From the NCBI GenBank assembly GCA_012840245.1, contig DULR01000089.1, positions 1 to 39,019 on the forward strand: a stretch of 39,019 bases of DNA, read 5' to 3'. The notes below the pieces were generated by a model. That model saw only the letters and a program-made list of their open reading frames with translations, was not told the DNA's origin and made no database searches. Positions 31,428 to 39,019 of the stretch are shown one piece after another (position 1 is the first letter of the stretch; each line of letters opens with the position of its first letter). This DNA is from Clostridiaceae bacterium (GTDB lineage Bacteria; Bacillota; Clostridia; DSM-8532). The position numbers and the translations under genes were made by a program.

Positions 31428-31988
31428 TCAGCGAGTCTCCTTTTCGTAGAAAGAATACAGTGTTTCGCCATAGCTTTTGACACGCGTCTTTACAAGATTC
31501 CCCACCTTTTCGGGAGGGCTTTCATCCACATGATGCTCGCATGCCAATATACCTTCTTCACTCATTATATCAAAATCATCGATATTTTGTATTGTCCTGA
31601 CAACAAAATTCATATTATATGGAGGATCCATAAATATTATGTCAAACTTTTCCTGATTTTTGCTCAAATATCTCAGTGCTTTTTCGACATCCATAGCCAA
31701 TACTGTAGCCTGTTGCGTGAATCTCGTTTTTTTAAGATTATCCATTATTATATCCCTGCATTTTCTGCCGTTGTCAACAAAGACAGCGCTTTTGGCGCCT
31801 CTGCTCAAAGCCTCGATCCCAAGGCTTCCCGAGCCTGCAAAAATATCCAGTATGGCAGTATCTGTGATATATGGCATAAGGATATTGAAAACAGATTCCT
31901 TTATCCGGTCCATGGTAGGTCGGGTGGTTCTTTCATCAGGGGCTTTCAATGGAACTCCTCTTGCGGCTCCGCCTATAACTCTTAGCAT
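31428..31988 (-). CDS. rsmD: 16S rRNA (guanine(966)-N(2))-methyltransferase
   Basis: RsmD methylates G966 of 16S rRNA using S-adenosylmethionine. The 186 residues start [35 protein letters not shown], a family signature, with the SAM-binding [20 protein letters not shown] near residue 45 and the catalytic motif DPPYN in [26 protein letters not shown] is a strong ribosome site. It is co-oriented with recG upstream and coaD downstream, a standard Firmicute arrangement. Confidence 0.97.
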   Translation of the reverse strand: MLRVIGGAARGVPLKAPDERTTRPTMDRIKESVFNILMPYITDTAILDIFAGSGSLGIEALSRGAKSAVFVDNGRKCRDIIMDNLKKTRFTQQATVLAMDVEKALRYLSKNQEKFDIIFMDPPYNMNFVVRTIQNIDDFDIMSEEGILACEHHVDESPPEKVGNLVKTRVKSYGETLYSFYEKETR

Positions 31989-32015
31989 AGTCCTCCTTTA
32001 ATCACTTTTTGCTCA

Positions 32016-32042
32016 AGATTCTTCGCTTCGCTCAGAATGACA
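32016..32042. repeat. Interspersed AGATTCTTCGCTTCG...GAATGACA repeat
   Basis: A 27-nt copy of the repeat also seen between 15915 and 16090; it differs from the inverted copy at 16003-16029 at two positions. It lies in the gap between recG and rsmD. A partial GTCTGAATGACC follows at 32053-32064. Confidence 0.8.
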
Positions 32043-32071
32043 TAAAGCTTCTGTCTGAATGACCTTAACCC

Positions 32072-34138
32072 CTAGTTTATGGCGATCTCCCTGAATTTTT
32101 CATTCATTATGCTGTCCAGCCTTTCAGCCAGCGGCCTGTACTGCTCATCTGTATCAAGAAGATTATTGCTCATTATATATTTCACAGCTTCCTGTACTTC
32201 CTTAAGTATATCCATATCACGGTACAGATTTGCTATCCTCATTTCAGGCAGTCCATGCTGCCTCACACCGAATACATCGCCCGGGCCTCTCAGCTCAAGA
32301 TCCTTTTCGGATATAACGAACCCATCATTGGTACTTGCCAGGATCTCCAGCCTTTGCTTCGATATCTCGCTCCTGCTTTGGTTTATAAGTATACAGTAGG
32401 ATTTATGCTCGCCTCTTCCAACTCGTCCTCTAAGCTGATGAAGCTGGGCAAGACCGAACCGTTCGGCGTTTTCTATGACCATGAGCGTGGCGTTGGGAAC
32501 ATTCACGCCTACCTCAATTACCGTTGTTGAAACAAGGACGTCTAGCTCGCCTTTAACAAAGGCTCTCATAACCGTTTCCTTATCGGCGGGTTTCATTTTA
32601 CCATGTATAAGTCCTACCCGCAGGCCTATGAGTTCGTTGTCCCTGATGCGCTCAGCAAGGCCTTCGGCAGACTCGGCAGGTATCTCCTCAGAATCTTCAA
32701 CCAGAGGACAGACTATATATGCCTGACGTCCCTGGGCAACATTTTTCCTGATAAAATTATATATCCTCTGCCTGTAGGATTCATCCACAGCATAGGTATC
32801 GATGGGTTTCCGGTTTGGCGGAAGTTCATCTATGATTGATACATCAAGATCTCCGTAAAGAACCAGTGACAGTGTTCTGGGTATAGGTGTTGCTGTCATA
32901 ACGAGTATATCCGGATTTTCACCTTTTCCCGAGATCTTTGCCCTCTGCCGGACGCCGAATCTGTGCTGTTCGTCGGTTATAACAAGACCAAGTTGGCTGA
33001 ATTCGGTGTCATCCTCAAGAATCGCATGGGTACCTATCACAACATCGATTTTGCCATCTTTCAGCAAAGATTTGATTTCTTCCTTTTCCTTTTTCTTTGT
33101 GCTCCCGGTCAATAGGCTGACCGTTATCCCAAGATCATCAAAAAGCGAACAGACACTTCTGTAATGCTGTTCAGCCAGGATCTCGGTAGGAACCATGAAG
33201 GCGCTCTGATACCCGTTTTTTGCTGCAATATATAAAGCCATGACGGCTACGATGGTTTTTCCCGAGCCAACATCGCCCTGTATCAAACGATTCATTCTCC
33301 TGTCTGATTCCATATCGGTGCGGATCTCCTCAAACACCCTTTTCTGCGCGTTTGTAAGGCTGAATGTCAGTTTGCTTAAAAGCGGCGTCATATCAACGGG
33401 CTGAAAGCTGATGCCCTTCTGTTCTGAGCTTATTCCTTTAGACCTTATAAGTGTGAGCTGAAGCAAAAGAAGCTCCTCGAACACCAGCCGTCTTCGGGCC
33501 TCTTCCATATTGGTAAAGCTTTTTGGAAAATGGATCTCCTCATATGAGAATTTCACCTGGCCAAGCTTATGTTTTTTTCTCAAATCTTCCGGAAGAGTTT
33601 CCTCCAGCTTGTCCTTAACCAGGTATAAAGAATTTTCGACAAGGTTTCTTACATGAGCCTGAGTCAGACCTTTGGTAAGCGGATATACAGGCAGTATCCT
33701 TCCTGTGGTTTTTCCAGATCGATCGGCTTTCTCAATAACAGGGCTGTTCATCTCTATCCTCATACCTGTTCTTTTGGCCTTGCCGAAGAAAATATATTCA
33801 ACATCTTTCTGAAGGCTGCTTTTTATATAAGTCTGGTTGAACCATGTCAGGGACAAATATGCTGTCCCGTCTGTAACCAGGGCTTTTGTTACAAGCAGGT
33901 TCCTTCTTGGCCTTGTCTCTGCAATTTCGGTAACGAGTCTGGCGCTGACCCCGCACTCTTCCCCATCCATTACCTCTATGATCTTTTTAACTTTGGTCCT
34001 GTCCTCATATTCTCGGGGAAAATAGTTTATGGCATCGTTAACCGTGTGTATGCCAAGCTTTGTAAAAAGCCTGGCACTGGCTTCTCCAACACCTTTTATA
34101 AACCTGATGGATTGCGCAAAACTATTATCCTGGTACAT
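32072..34138 (-). CDS. recG: ATP-dependent DNA helicase RecG
   Basis: RecG remodels branched DNA such as stalled forks and Holliday junctions. The 688-residue protein has the N-terminal wedge (OB-fold) domain (about 60-160), then the helicase domains with Walker A GDVGSGKT (288-295), DEQH box (389-392), motif III TATPIPRTL, and the C-terminal VSTTVIEVGVNVPNA and HQLRGRVGRG motifs, ending in the TRG-type RecG tail. All are intact. GGAG six bases before ATG 34138 supports the start. Confidence 0.98.
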   Translation of the reverse strand: MYQDNSFAQSIRFIKGVGEASARLFTKLGIHTVNDAINYFPREYEDRTKVKKIIEVMDGEECGVSARLVTEIAETRPRRNLLVTKALVTDGTAYLSLTWFNQTYIKSSLQKDVEYIFFGKAKRTGMRIEMNSPVIEKADRSGKTTGRILPVYPLTKGLTQAHVRNLVENSLYLVKDKLEETLPEDLRKKHKLGQVKFSYEEIHFPKSFTNMEEARRRLVFEELLLLQLTLIRSKGISSEQKGISFQPVDMTPLLSKLTFSLTNAQKRVFEEIRTDMESDRRMNRLIQGDVGSGKTIVAVMALYIAAKNGYQSAFMVPTEILAEQHYRSVCSLFDDLGITVSLLTGSTKKKEKEEIKSLLKDGKIDVVIGTHAILEDDTEFSQLGLVITDEQHRFGVRQRAKISGKGENPDILVMTATPIPRTLSLVLYGDLDVSIIDELPPNRKPIDTYAVDESYRQRIYNFIRKNVAQGRQAYIVCPLVEDSEEIPAESAEGLAERIRDNELIGLRVGLIHGKMKPADKETVMRAFVKGELDVLVSTTVIEVGVNVPNATLMVIENAERFGLAQLHQLRGRVGRGEHKSYCILINQSRSEISKQRLEILASTNDGFVISEKDLELRGPGDVFGVRQHGLPEMRIANLYRDMDILKEVQEAVKYIMSNNLLDTDEQYRPLAERLDSIMNEKFREIAIN

Positions 34139-34171
34139 ACATAACTCCGAATTTTAAAATGTATATCATAT

Positions 34172-34180
34172 AATATACCA
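34172..34180 (-). promoter_or_regulatory. Extended -10 promoter of recG
   Basis: Minus-strand TGGTATATT (TGn plus TATATT), 34 nt upstream of recG, in the gap after the TolC-like gene. Confidence 0.4.
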
Positions 34181-34269
34181 TACTTTTGTCTTACTTTTTG
34201 CTTTTTCCTACTGACAGTAAAGAAAAATATGGTAAAATTCGATTTGGTTTATTATGAGAAGCATGGTAA

Positions 34270-34404
34270 ATGATAAATATCGCTGTAATTGAAGAACAAA
34301 AAAAGTCCTATATTGAAAATAAACAATACTTTTTTAATTTATTGCAGATATTATTTTGTGTAATTCATTTTTCGTTTTTTCTTTTTCTTGCGATGTTATA
34401 TTAA
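34270..34404 (+). CDS. Doubtful 44-residue ORF antisense to the exporter operon end
   Basis: ATG 34270 opens a 44-codon frame, MINIAVIEEQKKSYIENKQY followed by a hydrophobic tail. The first residues resemble the start of LytTR-type response regulators (MINIAICDDE), so a remnant of a peptide-responsive regulator is conceivable, but there is no ribosome site and the overlap with the TolC-like stop argues for chance. A low-confidence note rather than a firm gene. Confidence 0.15.
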   Translation: MINIAVIEEQKKSYIENKQYFFNLLQILFCVIHFSFFLFLAMLY

Positions 34405-35709
34405 TCCTAACATAGCAAGCTTTATTGCATCGTAGGCTTTAATATACTCATATAAAGCTTGCCAGGCTTCAAGCTCGCTTTGTCTCAGTTTAAGCTTTGC
34501 TTCTTCCAACTCGATTCCGCTGATCAAACCCAGGTTGTGTTTATTAAGAGCTACCGTATATTTCTTATATTGTGCCGACGTCTTTTTCTCTCGGAGATTC
34601 ACAGCATCATATTTTGATTTATAATCAGAGTATAGATTATTTATTGCCATTCTTCTTTCTATCAACCATTTATCGAGTTCCATTACAGCTATATCTTTCT
34701 GTTTGTTTTCTATTTCTAAAATACTTGCTTGCTCATTATAGAAATCATCTAAAATATCTATTTTCCCATCAATAATTGAAATATTGTTTTCCATCTGTTT
34801 AGTTTTTATATCATTTTGAATAAAACTGTTATAAACTGTATCAAAACTGATCAGTTTGTGTTCTCTTATTGATTTGATATCAAATCTTATTCCGGTATTT
34901 TGATTTTCACTTATATCAGCTATTCTGATGATATGCTTAAATAAGTTATTATAACTTGACAAAACCGATTCGCGATTATTATCGGCAAGCATGAACTCTG
35001 CCTCATAATAATCGACATCAATCTGAGTAGCTCTACCCTGATACAAGTTCGCTCTGCTGATCTGATATAAAAGGCTGTTATAATCCACAGAACTATTAGC
35101 AAGATTATAATTCTCTTTCAAGACAATCAAAGAAAAACACTTTTCTTTTATCTCTGATATCTTCTTCTGCTGCTCCTGAGAACGCAGAATATCTTCATTA
35201 TTTTTAATAAACTGGTAATTCTCACGTTGAACATAAATATCCGCTTTTTGAACCAAAGCTTCATTCAAATAAGATTCATATGTTTGTAAATTAATTAGAC
35301 AGGTATCTTTGTTGCTTTTTGCTTCTTTCCATTCATCAGAGTCCTCTGCATACGAATCCATAATATTTTGATAATAACTGATCTGAGTTTCATACTGGCT
35401 TATAGACTGTCTATACTGGGTAATAATGCCATTCTGAACAGATAATTGACTATCAAGCTGTGCAAGATATAAATCATTCAGACTAAATGACACATCTATA
35501 CTTTTATAATATGCCCCTGTTTTTTTATACATCTCAATAAATTCATCAAGGGTATAATTGATGTTTTTCCCTTCACCGCAAGTAACTAGATATGAATCGC
35601 TGAAACTCCAATTTGATATCGATGCTAAATTTGTTGCGAAAACTATTCCACCAAAAAGAGGCATTAAAGCTATAATACTTATTACCACAAACAACCTTTT
35701 TTGCTTCAT
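34396..35709 (-). CDS. TolC-like outer membrane efflux-type protein
   Basis: A 437-residue protein with a signal peptide (MKQKRLFVVISIIALMPLFGGIVFA, cleavage likely after Ala25) and two similar helical halves rich in Gln, Tyr, Asn and Ser, each with the long paired helices of the TolC family (YRQSISQYETQISYYQNIMDSY in the first, YKKYTVALNKHNLGLISGIELEEAKLKLRQSELEAWQALYEYIKAYDAI at the end). The motif NLGLISGIELEEAKLKLRQSELE is a TolC hallmark. It is the third gene of an exporter operon, 27 nt after the adaptor. TolC needs an outer membrane in classic systems; here it may form an extracellular extension of the pump. Family call firm, role inferred. Confidence 0.8.
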   Translation of the reverse strand: MKQKRLFVVISIIALMPLFGGIVFATNLASISNWSFSDSYLVTCGEGKNINYTLDEFIEMYKKTGAYYKSIDVSFSLNDLYLAQLDSQLSVQNGIITQYRQSISQYETQISYYQNIMDSYAEDSDEWKEAKSNKDTCLINLQTYESYLNEALVQKADIYVQRENYQFIKNNEDILRSQEQQKKISEIKEKCFSLIVLKENYNLANSSVDYNSLLYQISRANLYQGRATQIDVDYYEAEFMLADNNRESVLSSYNNLFKHIIRIADISENQNTGIRFDIKSIREHKLISFDTVYNSFIQNDIKTKQMENNISIIDGKIDILDDFYNEQASILEIENKQKDIAVMELDKWLIERRMAINNLYSDYKSKYDAVNLREKKTSAQYKKYTVALNKHNLGLISGIELEEAKLKLRQSELEAWQALYEYIKAYDAIKLAMLGLI

Positions 35710-35736
35710 AACATTTAAGATCCTTTCTTAGCTTCC

Positions 35737-37617
35737 CTAATCAAGTAAATCTATTTTTTCAAGAAAATATCTTAAAAAAGTCTTTTCTTTAGTAATAATA
35801 TTTGCTTCACAAAGCATACCAACCTTTATTTCTCCTTGCTTTCCATTCGCCCCTATTAGCTTGGTACTCGGAACTGAAGCCTTAACTATGTAGAAGCTTT
35901 GGCCATTTGTCTCATTTATTAATGCATCTTTTGATATACTGATTATTTGTCCTCTCAACTCGCCATACTCTTTACTGGGCAAGGCAGCAAAATTATACTT
36001 TACCGTGTCATTTACTTTTAATTCTCCGATGTCCTCATTGCTGACATATATCTGCATGGTATAAGCTGTGTTATTATCCGGAATAATCGTAAGAACTTCC
36101 TGTCCGCTGGATATAAAATCTCCTGGAAGCATCTCATAAAGAACATTTACTGCTCCGTCTATACTTGCGGTAACAATAGCATTATCAATATCAATTTCAA
36201 TCTTTTTTATACTCTGCTCCAACGACTTAATATTCTCTTCAATGCTTTTTATTCTTTCGTCAGTCGCTACTATTTCCTGAACTTTCAATCTATTGATATA
36301 AAGAAGATCATCTTGTTCGTCTGAGCTTTTTTTATTTGCTTTTAATGAATTCAGCTCTGTTTCACCCAGTCTGATACTTAAGTTGAGTGTATTAATTCTA
36401 TCAATTAAGCTGTCTTTGTAATCCAGCATATTTTGTCTTTCATCCAGATACAGTTTCTTAAGCGAGTTTTCCCTATCCTCTTCATTCAAGTTTAGTAATG
36501 TTTCTTTATCAAGCGATCCGTTAATTCTGCTCTCAAGTTCCAATATATTCTTCTCTTTATCCTTGATTATTTTTTGAATATCTGCCTTATAACCTGTCTT
36601 GAAATTCAAAAAAGCTCCTTCGGCTTTATCCATCTGTATTTTTGCATTTTCAATCTCATATTTTGTTGCTCCAAAAAATTCCATTGATTTAAATGCTTCG
36701 TATATACTCTTAGCTTCTAAGTACTGGTTTTCCAAATCCCTCAATTTAGTGAGATAGTCATTATATAAATATGCAAATTCATCATCAGGAACGAAAAGTA
36801 TTTTATCCTGTGTTATACATTCAAGCAATGTTGAATAAGCCTCTTTTAGTCTTCTTTCCTCATTCAGCGTTAGTTTTAATGATTCATAATTACTTGCCTT
36901 AATCTGATTTTTTTGCTCATCATACTTTCTGTTAATTTCTCTGCAAGCAATCAGGTAGTTTTCAAATTTTCTGCGATACTCAATATCTGTATCTGTTTCG
37001 TCTCCAACTTGATTCTTATTTGTATCAAGAGATTCTATATATCTTTCAATACTGTTTTTCTCGTCTATGTATCTTGAAAGTTGTGCTTTGTTTACCTTAT
37101 TTTCCTCTTCAATCTTCACAACCTTGTAATTTGCATCAATTCTCGCAGACTCTATTTCGAGCAGCAGTTTGCTTACTCTCTGATAATACATTGGTTCTGT
37201 TTCTTCATTGAATGTGTTTTGCTCTAAAATGATTGATTCACGATATCTTAAAAGGTTATTAAGTTCCAGATTTAGTTCGCCAAGTTGCCTTTCCAGATTT
37301 TCTTTTTCAATTGTAAGAGCATCATGTTCGATCGTATAGAGCAAATCGCCTTTTTTTACTAAAGCCCCCTGTTCATACTTAACTTCCTTGACAATTCCTC
37401 CATACAAATTTCTGACAGTACTGATACCTGCAGCCGGTCTTACCTGGCCATTAGCTTTTACTACAATTTCAATTTTCCCTATTGAAGCCCATAGCATGGC
37501 ACTTCCTAAAAGAGCCAGAAGTATATATGTAAAAATCCATAGAAACGGGTGCGGTTTTGACTGGTAGACTTCCCTACTGTCACTTATGTCCTTGATATCA
37601 ACTAGAATTGCTTTCAT
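35737..37617 (-). CDS. HlyD-family membrane fusion protein, extra-long
   Basis: A 626-residue adaptor with one N-terminal membrane span (about 25-48, PFLWIFTYILLALLGSAMLWASIG), a first half-lipoyl segment (VVKANGQVRPAAGISTVRNLYGGIVKEVKYEQGALVKKGDLLYTIE), an exceptionally long coiled-coil region (about 100-475) and the returning half-lipoyl/beta-barrel segment (VTASIDGAVNVLYEMLPGDFISSGQEVLTIIPD, then VNDTVKYNFAALPSKEYGELRGQI). HlyD is about 480 residues, so the hairpin is elongated. It overlaps the ABC gene by 4 nt (ATGA). It should bridge the ABC exporter and the TolC-like protein. Confidence 0.9.
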   Translation of the reverse strand: MKAILVDIKDISDSREVYQSKPHPFLWIFTYILLALLGSAMLWASIGKIEIVVKANGQVRPAAGISTVRNLYGGIVKEVKYEQGALVKKGDLLYTIEHDALTIEKENLERQLGELNLELNNLLRYRESIILEQNTFNEETEPMYYQRVSKLLLEIESARIDANYKVVKIEEENKVNKAQLSRYIDEKNSIERYIESLDTNKNQVGDETDTDIEYRRKFENYLIACREINRKYDEQKNQIKASNYESLKLTLNEERRLKEAYSTLLECITQDKILFVPDDEFAYLYNDYLTKLRDLENQYLEAKSIYEAFKSMEFFGATKYEIENAKIQMDKAEGAFLNFKTGYKADIQKIIKDKEKNILELESRINGSLDKETLLNLNEEDRENSLKKLYLDERQNMLDYKDSLIDRINTLNLSIRLGETELNSLKANKKSSDEQDDLLYINRLKVQEIVATDERIKSIEENIKSLEQSIKKIEIDIDNAIVTASIDGAVNVLYEMLPGDFISSGQEVLTIIPDNNTAYTMQIYVSNEDIGELKVNDTVKYNFAALPSKEYGELRGQIISISKDALINETNGQSFYIVKASVPSTKLIGANGKQGEIKVGMLCEANIITKEKTFLRYFLEKIDLLD

Positions 37618-39019
37618 TCTTCTTGCCCCTCTTCCTTGGTTTGATCTGAAACTGCAACTTCAACGTATGATGAAAAATAATCCGGAATGTAAATTCCTGG
37701 GATCGCCAAAACAGGTGAGTCTGTGATTTTATTTGCGTCAGTCATGACATTATTGCTTTCCTTAACCTCTTCTTCCACATCATTGTCAGGTAACTGCTCT
37801 TTCCACAGCTCATAATACCTTCCCCGCTTTTCCATCAACTCTTTATGAGATCCAACTTCAATAATTCTACCGTCATCCATTACATAAATGCGGTCACACC
37901 TTTTGATTGTACTCAATCTGTGGGCTATTATTATTGTAGTTACTCCTTTACAAACTGTTTCGATGGTTCGTTCAATAGCCTTTTCAGTAATTGAATCTAA
38001 GTTGCTGGTAGCCTCATCCATAATGAATATATCCGGCTTTTTGAGTATTGCCCGTGCAATGGCAAGACGTTGCTTTTGACCTCCTGATAGGTTTGCAGCG
38101 TTTTCTTCAAGATGTGTTTCGTACCTTAACGGAAGTTTATTTATAAAATCATGTGCCTGAGCCATTTGACAAGCCTCAACTATATCGTTCATATCGATAT
38201 CATTTCTTCCCAGGCAAAGATTCTCTCTTATGGTTCCGCTGAACATAAAAATATCCTGCGATATATACGCTATCCTTTCACGCAGGGAATCGTATGCAAT
38301 GTCTTTGATATTGTAGTTTTTTATAGTAATGTCCCCTTTTTCCCATGGATAGAGATTCATCAACAGTTTCACAAGGGTTGTTTTACCAGAACCACTTTCA
38401 CCGACCAGCGCGATTTTTTCCCCTTGTTTTATAGTAAGGCTAATATCCTTTAAGACTAATGCTCTTGTACCATAACGAAAATCTAAATTTTTTATGACTA
38501 TATCTCCCTTAAGATCCTCAGGCCTGATCTTTTTGTTCTCGTTTTCGCCTCTTTCAAGTTCAAGATCAAATATTTCGCCCAGTCTGTCAGATGCAACGAT
38601 CGCTGTCTGCATCATTGGCTGAAGGTTTATAAGATTTTTGATTGGGTCAAGAAAATATGCCAGTAATGCATTGAAAGTAATAAGCTGGCCGACTGTCATA
38701 TTACCCTGAATTACATTCCACGCCCCTACCCATAGGATAACAACTCCGCCAACCATAGCCGTAAAGCTTGTAATTGAGCCTCGGAAATTATTAATTATTC
38801 CACCTTTAAATACTGAGCGCAACAGCTTAATAAACTTACTTTCTGTTTTCAGCGAGGCCTCTTCTTCAGCATTATAAGACTTAACCGTTTCAATACCGTT
38901 TAAGGATTCCACCAGATAAGATGTAAGCTGTGCATTTTGCTCCATTTGTTCCTGATTGATTATCTTAATTGGCTTATTAAAAGAAAAAACAATAATTCCA
39001 TATACAACAGCTATTATTA
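37614..39019 (-). CDS. ABC exporter, bacteriocin/peptide type (partial at right edge)
   Basis: The C-terminal 468 residues of an ABC exporter; the frame stays open to the window edge, so the N terminus is cut off. The visible membrane part includes the typical segment EQNAQLTSYLVESLNGIETVKSYNAE of peptidase-containing bacteriocin transporters (PCAT), then Walker A GESGSGKT, the signature LSGGQKQRLAIARA, Walker B IFIMDEATSNLDS and an H-loop AHRLSTI. A roughly 65-residue acidic tail follows the ATPase domain. The expected C39 peptidase domain lies outside the window and cannot be confirmed. It overlaps hlyD-like by four bases. Confidence 0.9.
   Translation of the reverse strand, partial: IIAVVYGIIVFSFNKPIKIINQEQMEQNAQLTSYLVESLNGIETVKSYNAEEEASLKTESKFIKLLRSVFKGGIINNFRGSITSFTAMVGGVVILWVGAWNVIQGNMTVGQLITFNALLAYFLDPIKNLINLQPMMQTAIVASDRLGEIFDLELERGENENKKIRPEDLKGDIVIKNLDFRYGTRALVLKDISLTIKQGEKIALVGESGSGKTTLVKLLMNLYPWEKGDITIKNYNIKDIAYDSLRERIAYISQDIFMFSGTIRENLCLGRNDIDMNDIVEACQMAQAHDFINKLPLRYETHLEENAANLSGGQKQRLAIARAILKKPDIFIMDEATSNLDSITEKAIERTIETVCKGVTTIIIAHRLSTIKRCDRIYVMDDGRIIEVGSHKELMEKRGRYYELWKEQLPDNDVEEEVKESNNVMTDANKITDSPVLAIPGIYIPDYFSSYVEVAVSDQTKEEGQEE

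Overview
The window looks like a chromosome segment of an anaerobic, spore-forming Clostridia-type Firmicute. The grounds are a SCIFF peptide with its radical SAM maturase next to secDF, a sporulation protein YlbJ, an Asp23/Gls24 protein, indolepyruvate:ferredoxin oxidoreductase, a hybrid cluster protein with a ferredoxin-like partner, strong GGAGG ribosome sites and TTGACA/TATAAT-type promoters. No tRNA, rRNA, CRISPR array or intact transposase was seen. Species cannot be fixed from the sequence alone.

Layout. 0-1.3 kb: two unrecognised plus-strand genes. 1.3-4.8 kb (minus): rpmG-secE-nusG-rplK-rplA-rplJ-rplL, with its own promoter, an L10 leader/attenuator before rplJ and a terminator after rplL; rpoBC does not follow rplL. 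4.8-8.9 kb (minus): scfA (a 46-residue gene), scfB, secD, secF and a strong terminator. 9-12.2 kb: a GNAT protein, then a ferredoxin-like protein and hcp, with large palindromes on both sides of hcp. 12.2-15.8 kb (minus): iorA-iorB-aminotransferase, an aromatic 2-oxoacid fermentation unit. 16-19.2 kb: mutS2 and a DUF554 membrane protein. 19.4-22 kb (minus): asp23-like, DUF5685, a J-domain protein with a Cys-rich tail, and a membrane protein. 22.2-23.4 kb: ylbJ.

23.5-30.2 kb is an accessory carbohydrate locus: a LacI-type regulator and, convergent to it, an operon of a P-loop kinase, a GH13_18 (sucrose/glucosylglycerate phosphorylase-like) enzyme, an alpha/beta hydrolase, a 5'-truncated MalF-type permease and a MalG-type permease. 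A consensus promoter and two related LacI-like palindromes precede it, and a 235-bp nested inverted-repeat element lies between the permease and the regulator. 30.4-34.1 kb (minus): the housekeeping set recG-rsmD-coaD and a coiled-coil protein. 34.4-39.0 kb (minus), visibly richer in A+T: an ABC exporter running off the right edge, an unusually long HlyD-type adaptor and a TolC-like protein with a signal peptide, i.e. a tripartite, type I-like export system in an apparently single-membrane lineage.

Most worth following up are the exporter with its TolC-like partner, the GH13_18/P-loop kinase locus with its decayed transporter, the nested inverted-repeat element, and the hairpins between scfA and scfB and around hcp.
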